Assembly: GCA_905331475.1 (NCBI GenBank)
Contig: CAJNYU010000281.1
Location: 62,001 to 126,000, forward strand
DNA from: Rotaria socialis
Taxonomy: Eukaryota > Rotifera > Eurotatoria > Philodinida > Philodinidae
Length of the DNA stretch: 64,000 nt
Reading direction: 5' to 3'
This document shows, piece after piece, positions 16,444-31,249 of the stretch (positions are counted from its first letter, which is position 1; each line of letters begins with the position of its first letter). The notes beneath the pieces were generated by a model. The model saw only the letters and a list, made by a program, of their open reading frames with translations, was not told the DNA's origin and searched no databases. The position numbers and the translations under genes are program-made.

Positions 16444-19400
16444 TTTAATTTCAATCTATGGAAATCAAGCAAATGTTATTATTCTGAATCGCAACATGCA
16501 TTTTATATTCCTTCCAGCCTAATATGCTTACCCACGGTGAATAAAATGTTAGTATTTATAGCTACATTAATGTGTCGTCACGTGTTCGTGGCAATCATAT
16601 GAAAATAATAAAAGCCTTAGGCACATCACATCTTAAAAAAATATAGAACGATAAATAGATAGCTAGAAAACCAAGCATTACGTCAATAGGCAACATCATT
16701 GACGTGATTGACTCGGGCAACATCACTATCATCTAGATGATTGAAGAGAAAAAAAAGAGAAAAAAAAGAAAGAAAAGAATGTTGTCGACAAGTGATGGTA
16801 GAAAGAAACATAGAAGAGAGCAAGAGAGAAAGGCATACTTGGTATAATTAGGCTATACTAAAAGTACTAAAACGAAGAGAGAGAGAGAGAGAGAGAAAAC
16901 ATTCTTGACTAATAATCAAAAATTGGCGGAGTTTATTTAGTTAACTTTTTTTTTACTCTTTTATTGCATATCGAAACGGGAAAAAATCTGGAATGCCGTT
17001 AGAAGCTTCTTTTTTCTTACATTTAAAGAACTATCCATCTAGCACTCTCTTTTTTTCTTTTCTATTCATCTCTTTCATTTCTCCTATAATACAGCACCGG
17101 AAGCAGAGCTTGAGTCAAGTCTCTCAAGACCAAAAGGGAGAAAACAACAACAACAAAAAAAATTCTTTGCTCTCTGTTGATCTATCTATTTCAAAATAAA
17201 TCACGCTATGTTCATGTTCGAAAGAATAGTTAGTTACCGCAGATTGTATGTAGTTTTCAATGAATAAATGAACTCAACAGTTATTCTGATGCTAGTTCAT
17301 TCCATTCTTCGTATGTCTCTCGAGATAATGAAGTAGCAGCAGAAAAAAAAAACTGAAGAAAGAATGTGTAAGAAAGGCAAGAAACGACGAACGACCGAAT
17401 GCGACAGCGCCCAGGAAAAAGAATGACAATTACAATTGGCAATACTTATCAGTGTCGTGCGTTGCAGCCGCTACTACTACTACTATTGCTCTTGCTGTTG
17501 CCGTCGCTTATCGACGATTATTCTTGAATGCGTGCAAGCACTCCCAATATATGCATCAACACATGTCGCTCTCTTTTCTTCACTAGTATATCCATAATAC
17601 AATTTGTTTTATTGGCCATAAATGCACAACAAATAGATCTATGCCCTGTAACTATGTACATGATTATTAGAAATAAGAGGGGACAAGAATTTCGAACTAG
17701 CTTATAATAACTTTTACTATATGTATTTTTTCTTTTCCTATCATACTTTGTTATTATGTTTAGTTTGATGATGTAAATCAAATTAGGCGCAAAATATATG
17801 AGAGTGTGGTCTACTATGTATGTTGCTTCCGGGAGAGTTTCGACATCCGGTAGAGAAAAAGATAGATAAACGAATAATCGGATGTGTACTTATAAGTGTT
17901 CATGACAGTTGAAAGCTATAAGTATTAACAGAAAGAAAATAATGCACAATACGAATCATGCTAAATTGATATTGATTGATAAACTATTTTATTCACAAAT
18001 AACTATAGTTGTTTGAATTATCTATGTGTGAAGTTAATAGCAAGACAACAGAAAACTCTATTCATCGTACGATCAGTTGTATCTCATATATATCGTCAAC
18101 TTATCCATTCATTCTCTTAAGATCTACAAATATTTTATGCATTCAGTATGATAACAGCTGCAAGTCGAGATTAGCATCATTAGCATTAAACTAACTAGTA
18201 CTACTACTGCATCTCGTCAAACTTCTTCACATATGGGAATTCATATTCTTGTTGTAGTATCGTGTATGCATCGACGAATGAGCTTTCCATATGTAATTTT
18301 GGTTCATGTAAACGATGACCTATATACATACATATGTATATAGTGTTCAGTATGGTTAAGTGACAGTTTGTATAACCATATAAATAAATTACTAACGGCT
18401 CATCTTACGAATCTATCAAAAGTGTTTAAAATGAACAGCATACTAATTTAATATTTTCCGAAAGCTAGAAACTGGAATCGTATAATTAATTCAATGTGTT
18501 TTTTTTTATAAAGAAATGAACGAACAACAAGAACATTTAATCAACAAACTCCATATATATATATATATATATACATTTAAACGAGAACCCATTAGTTTAA
18601 ACGACTAACAGCTTTGTATTATTTCTAGGTAAATTTTAATCACGCTTTTGTTTTTTTCCTTTAGAATATTAATATTCATTTTTATTGTGATGCTCTCTGT
18701 TAACACTCATGTATGCTGTAGACTGAAATATCATATTACCAATCATATGGAATTAGTAAATGAAAATCCTACTCTATTTTTAAATAAATAAGATTAGATT
18801 CTTACTCATCACAATATTGTACAGTGAATTAGAATAGTACGAAGAAAACAGAACTTTTTGTTGAACCTAGAAAAAGAATGTTTATTTCTCGATTTTCCAA
18901 ATTTCTTGACAGGAATAATTCAAGGAACTAAGCCATTAATTTTTCATGATTTCTAAGATTCTATGTAATCTCTCTATTAGTATAGAAGCAGAATTTTCTT
19001 TTGATAAAACAAATAATTACTTTCACTCATAGAACATAACTAGAATTTCCTTTTCTTTTCCTCGTTTCTTATACATTCAAGTAACCATTTGGTTTTTACT
19101 CTCGATAAACATCAGTAATGCTTTCTTTTCTCAAATTTTCCACTAATATTTGCATTATATACACACATATATATATATGCCAATAGATAAATATCTGTAC
19201 GATGCAGAAAAAACTCGTAGTTGTCGTGTGTTATTATTCTATCGAATATAGAGGAAAAAGAACATCTTAAAAAGTTGAATATTTGCAAAAGTGCTCGCAG
19301 ATACATGCTTTTTTTAAACTCTTTTTGTAATAAATATAATGAAGAGTACATTATAAACTAAATGTTTCAATGATGTCAATCATCATCTACGTGAGAAAAA

Positions 19401-19652
19401 AAAACATGAATTAGAAAGACACCGTATACACTGGAATATGTCGTTTTTCTTTTTCTCATACATGACTGTGTCTTGTCACGGTATGATACTTTTTTCGTAC
19501 CGGTTGTGTGCATCAAGCCGTAAGCTTGGATACGCACGAATGATCATACTTTATTACATATAAATAAATATATATGCTGGTGTTGTGCCGATAGGGGCTA
19601 CACTATTTACAACGAAAGGATTGTAAATATTTAAAAAAAGATAAAATAAAAT
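16444..19652. other. 3.2-kb divergent intergenic region
   Basis: It separates the syntrophin start (minus) from the TMEM163-like start (plus). It contains a (GA)n run near 16883-16903, poly-A/G-rich stretches at 16740-16860 and a (TA)n run near 18553-18573. No convincing coding exon or RNA gene is seen. Confidence 0.5.
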
Positions 19653-20546
19653 ATGGTATTATTAGATAAAAATTCAAATAATAATGGTCAAGCAAGTGTT
19701 ATCGAAGATGATTCTAGCCGAGATAAATTATTTAAACGTTATCAAAGTATTGCTTACCGTATTTGTGTATTTTCAATTATTCTCGATATTATACTTGGAT
19801 TAACAGCATTTATTAATTGTATGCTTGATAAATCATCCGTTGGTTTAAGTTATTCAATTGATACACTAATGGATTCGATTTGCATTTGTTTTGTTGCTTG
19901 GCATTTAAAAGGTATAGATTGATAATAAAATATCTTCAAAAAATAACTATAATTTATAATTCTAGCTCAAACATTGGACGATTTTAAACGACGAGATTAT
20001 CTTGTATGTTGTGTAATAGGTGCACTTTTTATCGGTTCATTTTTAGCTATTGAATCTCGTGCTATACAATCAATGATTGTTCCACAAGCACCAACAGGTG
20101 ATTGGCTTCTACTTTTATATTCAGTAATTCATATATCGATTTTTACTGTTTTATCTATTGTTAAAATAATTCTTTCGAAAAAACTTAATTCAAAATCTTT
20201 GATGGCTGATGCATTAAATTCAACTATTGGCATTATTATGGCTGTACCATTAATACTATGGGATCGTATACCTCTATTAAGTCGACATACACAATTCGAT
20301 GATTTAATATCTGTTATAATAGCTCTATTTTTACTTGTTATGGGTTGCATATTAGTTCATAGTGGAATAACTTATCATAATAAACTTTACTCCGAATCAC
20401 TAAATAGTGATACCGATGATATAAATGTGAATTCGGCTCTTTTAACCACAATTCCAATGCAAGTAGCAGGTCGGCCAATTGCAGAAGACACACATAGACA
20501 ATATCTGAATCTTGACAGAGATGTTGAAACTACAGACGTTGCATAA
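19653..20546 (+). CDS. TMEM163: TMEM163-like zinc transporter-related membrane protein
   Basis: TMEM163 is a zinc-binding, zinc-efflux protein of vesicles and plasma membrane, related to cation diffusion facilitators. Two exons, 19653-19911 and 19966-20546, give 279 residues with a 54-base intron. Six hydrophobic segments are visible. The acidic pairs expected in the second and fifth helices are present as YSIDTLMDS and SLMADALNS, matching the family's metal-site positions. RRDYLVCCVIGALF after the second helix also matches. The N-terminus (VIEDDSSRDKLFKRYQSIAYR) and an acidic C-terminal tail are cytosolic by analogy. The gene is convergent with the Shark kinase gene. A generic CDF protein is the alternative, but the six-helix layout and length favour TMEM163. 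Confidence 0.8.
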
Positions 20547-20889
20547 AACAATATTTTGTGTTTCAATATTTTGAGTATATGAATCTTAGAAAAAAGTAAA
20601 TAAGAATGTTCTTTTTTTGTTTTGTTTTTATCAATCATAGTATAATTTAAGAAAGTAGCAAAATATCTTTTATGATTATATTTTGTTATTAAATATGAAC
20701 ACAAACGAAAAGAAAAGAAACAAACTCGTTTCGCAGAAAAAACAACAGATTTATTGTATCTTTTTCTCTTGTTATATCATAGTAGTTTTTATATTAATGT
20801 ACAGTAGAAGAAAAAACCCAATAATAGAATTGTTCACAGGTGAAAAACCGGTTTGGCATAATTGGAATCTTAGAATAAACGTTTTTCAT
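20547..20889. other. Convergent intergenic region
   Basis: It lies between the TMEM163-like and Shark 3' ends. AT-rich, with no supported feature. Confidence 0.45.
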
Positions 20890-23800
20890 TTAAGAATTTG
20901 TTCGTTCTTTAGGAAGTGTATGTTGAAACTGAGATATTGTTTTTGATACATGGCCATTACCATTTGTTTTATACTGTTCATTTTTCTGTTCACTATTATT
21001 ATTATTATCATTTTTTTTATCTCGGTTATTTTCTTCAGTTAATGCTGAGGAATTTAATATAGTTCTAGCTGACTTTCTCCTTAACAATGTTGTATTTACT
21101 GGATTTGCTTTATTCGCATCACGATAATCATGATCTATTTTTAACGATTGAAAAAGTTCAGAGAATGTTGGTCGTTTCTTTTCGTCCCATTCCCAGCATT
21201 TTATCATTAATTGATATGTTGATGAAGGACAACGTGCTGGACGTTCTAAACGTTTGCCATGTTGTAGAAAATAATATACATCAGTACCACTCATATCACC
21301 TATAATAGAAAAAGTTTAAAAAAATTCTGTTAGAATACCACGAGCAATTTAATCGAGTTTTCTTTTTTCAGGTAAAACTATCAATATGAAATTATATAGA
21401 TGAGTACATTATAGTATTGAAACAGTATTGATTATGTAATTAGATGAAAACAAAACAAAAACATAAAATTCTTATCCAGTCCAAAGTGGAGTACGAGTAG
21501 TGACTTTTTGTCTCATTGTCGCCTCGATCGGCATACGCATACCAAGTATAATATCAGAAGATTTGTTTTATTTTATCTAAATCGACAAGACTTAACATAC
21601 TTTTGTTCATAGTAAAAGCTAGAGAAATATCCTGAATGACGGAAAACATTCAACAGAACACTGACTCAAATGATATTAGAGTCATTCATGAATTGAACGA
21701 CTTCCACGAATTCTCTCACTACCTACGTTTTGAGATATTTTCATGATGTCTTCTTTTTCATTTTCTTTTTGTTGTTCATGCAACACTGTTTTTGTCTCGT
21801 ATGCTAATTAATCAATCCTATTGCGTGAATATTTTTCCTGCTTTCAATAGAACAAAAATGTCAAACATCAACAAGACACGAATCGGATTAATTGAAAGAA
21901 TGTATTAAAATAAATCTATCCTTATTCGATCTGTAAAACCCAAGTACAATGAACTCTCATTAGGTCGAATTCAGTCTTAGTAGATACTTATCAGTTATGA
22001 AGTTAGGTTTTAGTATGACTTATTTTGATTTGAGAGGGATTATTTCATATTCGAAGATTCAAGAAAACGTTTTTATTACATATCATGAAACATTTTTACT
22101 AAAAAGAATGTCTTTATCTTACATGAATCCTGTCTAGTATGATGAGTTGTTCATTTTTCTTCTGCTTCAAAAAGTTCAAAATTAATCTAAAATCATACGA
22201 ACCATAAGGTGTTGCAGCATAGGAAAACATTTCCCAAAGAGTAACACCAAAAGACCAAACGTCGGATTTTGAAGTAAATTTACCGATACTAATTGCTTCG
22301 GGTGCATACCATTTAACTGGAATTTTACTGTCTGATTTTTGCATATAAACATCAGCATCGATACGTCTTGAAAGACCAAAATCACTGAAAAATAGAAACT
22401 CAAACTATCTATTGGAAACTAGAATTATTATTCAGTGTTTACTATACCTAATTTTAACTTGCTCTTTTGATTGCATAAGTATATTTCTTGCGGCTAAATC
22501 TCTAGAAAAAAAAATTTAATACCAATTTGAATTCATATATTTGATTTTCTTTTTACCGATGAACGATTCCTTTACGTTCCATATATGCCATACCATCAGC
22601 AATTTGTGATGCCCATAATTTCACATGATATTCATCTATTTTGTCTTTCTCTTTCCATAAGTAATCAAGCATTGAACCAAGTAGAAGTAACTCAATGACC
22701 ATCATCATAGTGTCATCAGTTGAATCGACAATACCATATAATGTACATATACAATGATGATTTAACGTTGCCATATGTTCAGCTTCACGTAGAAAATCCT
22801 TTTTTGCTGAATAAGAATATTCTTTTAAGATCTTAATTGCAACAGGTATCCCAACAGGATTATTTAGATCTTCACGATAGAAACCTTCATAAACTTCACC
22901 AAATTCACCTTCACCTAAAATTGAATAATATTAGATATAAGAAAAATTCAGTTTTCTTTTCTTTTCTTCTTCTTTTTTGTACCTAATTTAGCTGTTTGTT
23001 GTATTTGACTTGGCGAAATAATTGTTAATTGTAATGATTTTCGTTTTTGTACTGTTGTACCTTGCGGCGCTGATCGTTTGACTATTGTTGAATTTTTACC
23101 ATTGGAAGTTTTTGCGGACCGTCGCTCATTTTCATTATTGTACTCAGGTACAAATGGTTTTATTTTGCCACCAACAGTTTTTCGTCGATCAACAAATGGT
23201 GTTGAACTTGCTGCTGCATTTCGATGATTTGACGAGGAGACTCCTTGCTGTTGAGACGGACTACCACTTGAAAGTGATGCACTAGATGACGATGTTGATA
23301 ATGGATCATCATGAGTTGATGACGCTCGAGAACGTGATGATAATGAATTAAGTGACGATACTGAACCACTCAGTGCAGATGAAAATGTTGTACGACGATG
23401 AAGATTAACGGATGTAGTAGGTTTATCATTACTTTTTGTTTTCTCATTGCTTATTACTCGACCTAAATTTGATTTAATTTTAGTCGAATTACCTAAAACA
23501 TCGATGCAATGCAATTTTCTCATTTTAGATTCTATTGGAAAACAAATAGTTCGACTTTATAATATATCGTAGCTTTGAATTACAATATATACGACAGTAA
23601 TTATGTATTCTGATAGTTCAAGGAATTCTCTACTATACTATCTATGCATATATTTGCTGAAATAGAAATTCAAATAGAATGAAGACATGTACATTGTCAC
23701 ATTCTCATGAAAATACATTGTTTGTTCCTTTTTCATTCTTTATTTTAATCTAAGAAAAATTAATTCTAACAAAAAGTATTTATTTCCAAAATCCATGCAA

Positions 23801-25766
23801 TTTTCTATTATCCTGAACTATTTACTATTGAAAGATTTTAAATCTTGGCGACTCGACATAACTATTCTTGAACTACCGAATTAGTCATCTAATATTGAAA
23901 TAAGATACTATATGGAAAATGACTCGCTTGGCAGTTGTAATCATGCTGCTATTTAGAATTTTTTTGATAGAAAGTTATATTTAGTTAATTTTCAACATAA
24001 TAGAGGATTTCATACATTTTTATAACAGCTTACGTTCAGATTAAAATACATTTGAAAGAAAAAGGAACAAAGCATACATTTACGTACAGGAAACCTAATG
24101 ACGGCGCAATCTATTCAGTGTAGTAGGATTTCTGTTGAAATGTTTATGTTCGTTGAAATTTTTGTCTACTAACTAAATATGTAATTACTGTTGTAAGAAT
24201 ACAAACCTATTGTGATGATATATCGAAAATATAAAGTTCAACTATTTATTCTTCAAGCAATATAGTATATTCAAATGTTTAACATTTACTTTTAGCATGA
24301 TAAATAGCTGATTTTAGCGAGAATGGCTGAATTCGACTATTATTGATTTGTCCCAACGAATCTATTGAACATGTTAATGTGGTTGGTAGGCCATCTGGTA
24401 TTCGACAATAATGATCTATTAAATGATCAAGTGACTCAAAGTAAGGTCCATCATCGATGTAATATGTGATATCATTAAGATGAACAATTTCATAATTAAA
24501 AAACTCATTGTCATTATAAAGTGTTAATGCATAATTTTGTGGATTTTTCGAACTATGACGAACAACAAACATTCCATTATGCGGACCATTTTGCATTGAT
24601 TCAATTAATTGTTTTGCAGCAATACGATCAAATTTTGGCTGATCATGTAACCAATCAGCACGACGCGATTCTGCAGGTGGAACTATATAGTCTCGAAGTA
24701 AACTAATTGATTCTTCAGATTTAACTTCTTCAGCTAAATCAAGAGGAGTTTTTCCTTGATCTGTACGCGGACGGAGTGGAGCACCACAATCAAGCAAAAC
24801 CTGAACACAGGCCGTTGAATTATGAAAAGCTGCCTCATGCAATGGTACCCAATGATTGGTATAATTACGTTCTTCATAATCAGCAAAGCCTTCAGCTATT
24901 AAAATAAGTAATGTTGATGGACGATTACCGGCTGCTGCCTAAAACAGAATATAATTTATTTCGTTTTTAACTATTTTTACTTTTCATTATTTACTTTATG
25001 TAAAGCTGTAGCACCGTTCGTATCACGCGAAAGAACATGAGCACCAGCTTTAATTAGCAAACGAACAATATCATCATGGCCGAAATAACTTGCTTCATGT
25101 AGTGCCGTAGATCCGAATGAATCTTTTCCATTAACATCCGGTCGATTCATTAATGTTTCTGGCGAAAGAATTTTCTTGACTATATCAAAATTGCCTTGTT
25201 TACAAGCTCGATGTAATGTATTTGTTGAACCAAAACGTCGAGCAGCAGTAGGAGGAGGTTGACCTTGAACAAAATCATTGGAAAGTATACAAGCAAGACC
25301 ATCAGATAGTTGTTGATAATAGCTTATTACGCTTTCGATACCAGCTATTTGAGGGCCTGAATCTATTATAGAAGAAAACAAAGATAATAATAATTTTTAA
25401 TTTATTCTAATACTAATATAATCATAATTATATAGACATACCAATAGAAAAATAGATGTCATAAATAAGTTGTATTTTATAATGATAACATTTATCACCA
25501 CAAACAACTGATAAACTAAAATCATGTGGTGATGTTGTACAATCGCGTAATAAAAATAAACCATCACGTTTATAACGTGTATATTTAGCACGTAATAATT
25601 GTTCGGCTTTATCACGATCGATATGTGGGTGATAATATGCTATAGAACGAGATTGTGTTAATAACTGTTCTCGGTCACGTTTAAGTAATTGTGATAATGA
25701 ATGAATTTTAACAAGATTTGTCACTGATTGTTCTTGTTCATTAGAATTAAATGATGATGCATTCAT
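20890..25766 (-). CDS. Shark: Shark-type non-receptor tyrosine kinase (SH2-ankyrin-SH2-kinase)
   Basis: Shark/HTK16 kinases act in epithelial and engulfment signalling in invertebrates and are missing from vertebrates. Eight exons join in frame: 25766-25442, 25362-24995, 24938-24290, 23531-22983, 22914-22557, 22501-22448, 22384-22203 and 21299-20890, for 964 residues. Order: first SH2 (FLLRDC at 71-76, Arg74 binding phosphotyrosine), ankyrin repeats about 155-310 ([37 protein letters not shown]), second SH2 from about 327 (FVVRHS, Arg358), a Ser-rich basic linker 448-630, and a kinase domain with [37 protein letters not shown] and [15 protein letters not shown], all catalytic residues intact. 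The Asn-rich tail ends at residue 964. The last intron (21300-22202) is about 900 bases, long for this window. Confidence 0.95.
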
Positions 25767-26055
25767 GATAAATATGTATGTGTATGTTAATAATGATGTT
25801 ATTATTACCGATTAAAATTCATATCTAAATTAAACAAAACAAAAAAAAAAGAGAACTAGAGAATTATTCAAATAATGAGTAACAAATGATACTACGTATT
25901 TGTTTGTAAATCTTTGCCATTTGAGATGAGCCTTGGAAATACTTCATACTACACATATTTATATGTAAATCTCTCTTTAAGGACGATATATGGATCATAG
26001 TGGTTTCAACTACAACCATGTGAGGGTCAAATTATTTCTTTTTCTTATTCTTTTT

Positions 26056-26090
<35 letters not shown>

Positions 26091-29000
26091 TCTTTCTTTC
26101 TTTCTTTTTCTACAATAATGGTGTGTAATAAGAAATTCTCTCTATTTCTCGTTCTCATTTTTCGTGACACCATCATAATACAAAAGGGCATCAAACAAAG
26201 AATTGTGAATATGTATACGTATGCGTATGTCTACTCGGTCGTCGTCCGTCTGGCCGCTCGTTCGGTCCGAACAACAGAGACAGCAATAAAAACAAAATCG
26301 ATTGTGCGGCTCTATACAAAAAATATATAGACATTCGTGTAATTATAATTCAATTGATTGAGCTATCGGACTGAGGTGGTAGTGACTAAACAAAGAATAA
26401 ATGTCTCGACAAGTATTACTTGTTCACCGATCTACGAAAGAAAGAGGAAACTCTATTTAGCATATAAACACATGAACAAAGAAAAATAAGATTGTTTTGT
26501 TACATCTTATGGGATTTGCCTTGATATCCGATGATAATTTATCGAAAAAACATCTATTCTTATCTTACATTGTTAATAAAGAGTGACAGTAAGACAGAAT
26601 AGATTGTTCAGCGAATAAAAGAAACAAACTTTGACTCATACTTTTAACTCACTTTTCTATTTGCTATAACACCAGTTTATCAAAAGAAAGGCAAAGAAAG
26701 AAAATGTATATATGTGTATATACGCGCGTCTATTGTGTACAGCAACATATGTGCATTTAGTTTGTGTGTGCTCAAGTTGCCTAACGGAGCGTGGATATGA
26801 AGGCGGCAAGTAAACGACCGTCATCATTCATCATTTGCCTCATGCTATTCAAGGAGAAAGAGAAAGAAAAATGAATGTTGTGATTCTTTTTTAATATGTT
26901 TTGACACAACATAGATAATATCATTGAGACATCGACAAATAGTTGATAAATCGCATGAATTATATCAGTCATTGTGCTACAGCTGCCCGTCCTATCATCC
27001 TAGAAAGCAGAAGAGATATTAACTTTTTTCTTTGTTTTTACATTTTGTGTATTCGATGTAGGTAGTAGTAGTCTATTACATAATTTCTCTCTCTCTTTAG
27101 TGTTTCTTTTCTTAGGGATTTTTTTAAAATATTTTTCCTCTATTCTGTCTACATACTTTCGTTTTGCATCTGATATGGAGCAGACGAAGACGAAAAAAAG
27201 AGAAACAAACATCAAAATTAATATTTTCTTTACGTTGATACTTTGCACGTATGTCTATGTAGGCGTTAAATAGTGGTAAAATTTTCAAAAGATCCATTCA
27301 TATGTAGGTGTTTATCAATGAATATACAGTTGACACTTGTCATTCTATTGGCTTTAGAATTATTCTAATCTTTCTTATTCCTTTATTTTGAACTACACTT
27401 ACTCATACTGGTGGTAAGAATGAATAATATTGTGAAAGAGAATTCTTTTATTCTCTGCCAGATCTATGTATGTAAGTGTGTTTGTTGATGTTGACAATAA
27501 TAACAACTAAAAGAAAATGAATACGCAGATATGAATATGAATAAGTTTTGGTGATGATGAAAGTTCTGTAGCGTCATATGATGTCATAGGTTGAAAAAGA
27601 TTGAGCACCTGTTGACGCCTACTTTTTGACTATTCGTGCCCTAACACATTCAATTGCGCAACACTACAAACAATGGAATGATAATAACCAGTTGACAGAC
27701 AACAGCTGCTTCCACGTCTAATGAATTCATCAGTAATCGGTTGATTTTGTATTACAAAAGAAATTTGTCACCCGTGATTCCTTGTATGCAGAGGCCGTAT
27801 CTAATACATATCTATCATCCTAGTGTAATTTGAGTGATTTATATATTTATATTAAGAAGGAGATATACACATAGTTGATATCACATCGAAATTTCTCATG
27901 TCATAAAGAATCAAAACAAACGATATTTTATTTGGAAGTCATCTCAGACCGATTACTCATTGACTTTTTTCTTTTTTTTTTTGCGTTATTTAGTTAACAC
28001 GCGTAGAATATTAAAATATATCGTTGTGTATGATAACCCTGAAAAGATAAATATTTCTTTTTAGAATAAACTTACGTTTAGACTAGAAAGTGTATATTTA
28101 CTGTGTGCATAACTCCGAACAAGGTTACACGTCTTTTTTCAATCCACATGAACGCATCCATGAAAAAAAAATGACTTAGAGATAAATAGAATTTTGTCGG
28201 TAGTGTTAGTCTGTGAATATGTATCAATGAACGCATTAGAACTAATCAGTTATATCGATGCAAAAAAAACAAAAGTTTTCTTGATCCTTTTAAGAAAAAG
28301 ACCAGTATAGTAGTTATTGTTTATGTATTGAATCTTTTTATTTTAGTATTTATATATTTCGTAAAATAAAAAAATTGAATTTTATGTACCTGCAAATAAT
28401 ATTAGATTTAAATAGATGTTCTCATTTAAAATCCTCAATTATTTTTTAAATCTATTCATACCATAATCTTGCGATTAGCAAGTAAATGTTTGGTTATACT
28501 TTATGATGTTTTACGTACATGTTGATCTTATATAAATGCTATTATATCATTAATTTATTCTTTTATTGTTGTTTGAAAGGGAAGAAGAAAAAAAACGATT
28601 CATAAAGTTCACATATGACTACATGTAAAATCAATGACAGGTTCGATCTAATCTATTTTTGTTGCGAGGCCTGATAGTCTTCATATTTTATATTGTTTTA
28701 ATTAAAGAAAGTTTTTTTTCCGATCATTTTGACCTTTGTTTGGTTTATGTCTTCCTGAAACCTGAAGATTTCGAACTGAAAATTTTATGGTAGTCTCCTG
28801 TTTCCAGACGCAACATGTCCTGAAAGATTTATCTAATTTGAATGTTTCTGAACTGAGATCGGTTTTTGAGCGGGCGGCCTTAAATATTTGTGCAAATTTA
28901 AAGTGAATATGTTCTAGGAGATGATCATATTGCTATTTTATTTGTTAGTTGTTTAGCACGTAATTGATATTTCTGTTGTTGTTGTTGATATACAAATGAA

Positions 29001-30008
29001 TACCATATTTCAGATTATCATAATGTGGATTTTCTAAATGAATTTTTCTCCGTTCTTCTTGAGAAAATAACATAAATGAAATATTTAGACAGAGAAATTT
29101 TTTTCTCTTTCTCATTCAGTTCGATAAATACCATGAACAAAGTCAATCCTATTGTTTTCTATTAAATTTATTTGTATTTGAGAATCAAATATTAGAATAT
29201 TTACCTTTATTATGTTTTTTTTTCATTTAATGAATTTGGTAAAACATCATTTATTGCATTTGATAATCAATATGAATCTAGAAATCAATTGAATAAGATT
29301 TACATATTAAAAGATTTCTTTTCGAAATATTCAATGTTGAATATATGATTATTTTTTCAATAAGACTTATGACGATAAATATTCAACTATCGAAAATTCG
29401 TATTGTTCGACTGATAAAGAGTTGTATTCGTTTTACTGAGAGTAGGATATATTCGAATTTATATTTTTTTTTCTAGTTTAAAGAACAAATGTACGAAATA
29501 GACATACATGTTTAAACAACATAAGATTCCTTCTTTTACTATATGAAATAGTCGTTATCAATTGGTTATCCATGCTTCATCTTTCTAAATTCCAACCAAC
29601 AAAATAAATTTTATTCGATTCTTTTCACGAATCAGTATTAAGCATTTATTTTGTTTTATTTTTGTTGTAATACATTTACATAATTTATAACAAAATTTTC
29701 TTATTATACTCATTGCAGAAAAAACGTTGTCTATTCAATATAAATCTCCATGATGAACATCAAGACAACTAATTATTAATTTAATCTATTTAGATTGTTA
29801 TGAAGTTTTTTGTCATACATTTTTATACAATAATTTGTTACTCATCATAGATGAACTAAATCAACGCCTGTACGATTTTTGGAATTCTGTTAAATAGGGA
29901 TTTTCATTGCAGTATATGAAGTATTTATTATCAGGGTGTTTTAGATTTCCTTAGAGTTTTAAATGGTAAATTCTCATCAACAACCTATTCTACGTATTTC
30001 GGCAAATA
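25767..30008. other. 4.2-kb gene-poor stretch
   Basis: Upstream of the Shark start. It contains a (CT)n tract near 26056-26106, likely in the promoter area, and many short homopolymer runs. No open frame resembles a known protein, and I see no tRNA, rRNA or transposon ends until the mariner at 30009. Confidence 0.5.
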
Positions 30009-31189
30009 TTGGGTTGGCAAGAAAGTTTTTGCTTCTTTTTCGAAAATTTTATTTCTATTTTTTAACTTCAAGAATGCAACTTTCAACAATATATGCTCCA
30101 TTAGTATCTATGACTTGTCGCCAACGCTCTGGTAGAGAAAAGATTCCGAGTTCGTAGAAGTACCGGGACTTGTGGCCGAAGAAGTCGACAATACCCATTT
30201 TGAGATGCTTCTCGTCGTCGAATTTTTTCTCACTTAGATGATTTAACAGAGAACGATACAAGTGGTAGTCTGTAGGAGCCAAGCCTGGAGAATAAGGTGG
30301 ATGTAGAACGGTAATCAATTCGAGTTTCAATAATTTTTCCCGAGTCGACTTTGCGATGTAAGGTCTGGCGTTGTCATGCAAAAAATTAATTTTATCCTGC
30401 TTCCCCTGAAGTTTTGCTGCAACTCGGTCCAGTTGTTTGCAGTAGTTCCCAATGAATAATTCCTTTTACTCCCCACCAAACGCTAAGCTTGATCTTCTTT
30501 GGGTGGAGGTCATCTTTGGGCTTTGGTACACCTGTTTACCGAGCTTCCAGCCACTGTGAGGGTGTGTATGCGGTTAACATACAACACCCACTTCCGACTT
30601 TTCATCGCCAGTAATAAGATTGCGCAAACATTGGTAGTTGCGATGAGACGTCATTAATTCCATGGAAGAGTCAACCCTGTGTTGGAGCTGAAGTGGTGAT
30701 AATTCATGTGGTATCCAAACTATATATTTCCACTTTTTTGCCTAATTCGCCCAGACGTGTTTCCACTATAGTATGAGAGCACCCAAGTCGCTCTGTCAAA
30801 CACCATGTAGTCAATCTAGGATCTCCTTCGATAAGCTGCTCAAAACATCCATATCCACCTCAAATGGTCTTCTGGCACGAGGTAAATTGCCGAGCTCGAA
30901 GTTATCACTCTTGAACCAATTGAATCAATGTTGCACTGTACGAATTGAGAGTGCATTGTTGCTTCCGTTGCTTTGTAACCCAAGCGAAATTCATGAAGCA
31001 GAAGCACTCGAAGCTCTTTACGAGATATGTTCATTTCTAACTCGAGATCAATGTCCAAATTTATATATTTTTTATTGTTCGAAAGATATTCGTACTCCAT
31101 TTATATACTCTTAGTATGGAAGCTTCTAGAACTTACTTGACTGTTCTGGAAATTTTCAAGAAAAATGCAAAACTTTCTTGCCAACCCAA
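30009..31189 (-). mobile_element. Degenerate mariner transposon
   Basis: Terminal inverted repeats TTGGGTTGGCAAGAAAGTTTT (start 30009) and its complement (ending 31189) bound a 1.18-kb unit of normal mariner size. A TA dinucleotide precedes the left end; the right flank reads AATTA, so the target TA is not clean. The TIR begins TTGGGTTGGCAA, which I associate with the mellifera-type mariners (from memory, not searched). The enclosed transposase is broken. Confidence 0.9.
30055..31058 (-). pseudogene. Mariner transposase remnant (DD34D)
   Basis: The C-terminal part is open from 30381 to 30055 and contains HDNARPY and, 34 residues after that Asp, APTDYHLY, so the last two acidic positions have DD34D spacing. 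LPERWRQVIDTNGAYI also matches mariner. The N-terminal part, with LRVLLLHEFRLGYKATEA, is read from about 31058, but the middle is spread over different frames with stops. It cannot be active. Confidence 0.88.
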
Positions 31190-31249
31190 AATTAAAAAAT
31201 TGTTTCATGGTTATAAAACACCAAGCAACAGTAAGTTTTTTTATTGTTT

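Noticed and set aside
20387-20704. Minus-strand frame under TMEM163
   Set aside because: Shadow of the membrane protein gene on the other strand.
23085-23369. His/Gln-rich frames over the Shark linker
   Set aside because: They arise from Ser/Gln repeats read in other frames of the real exon 22983-23531.
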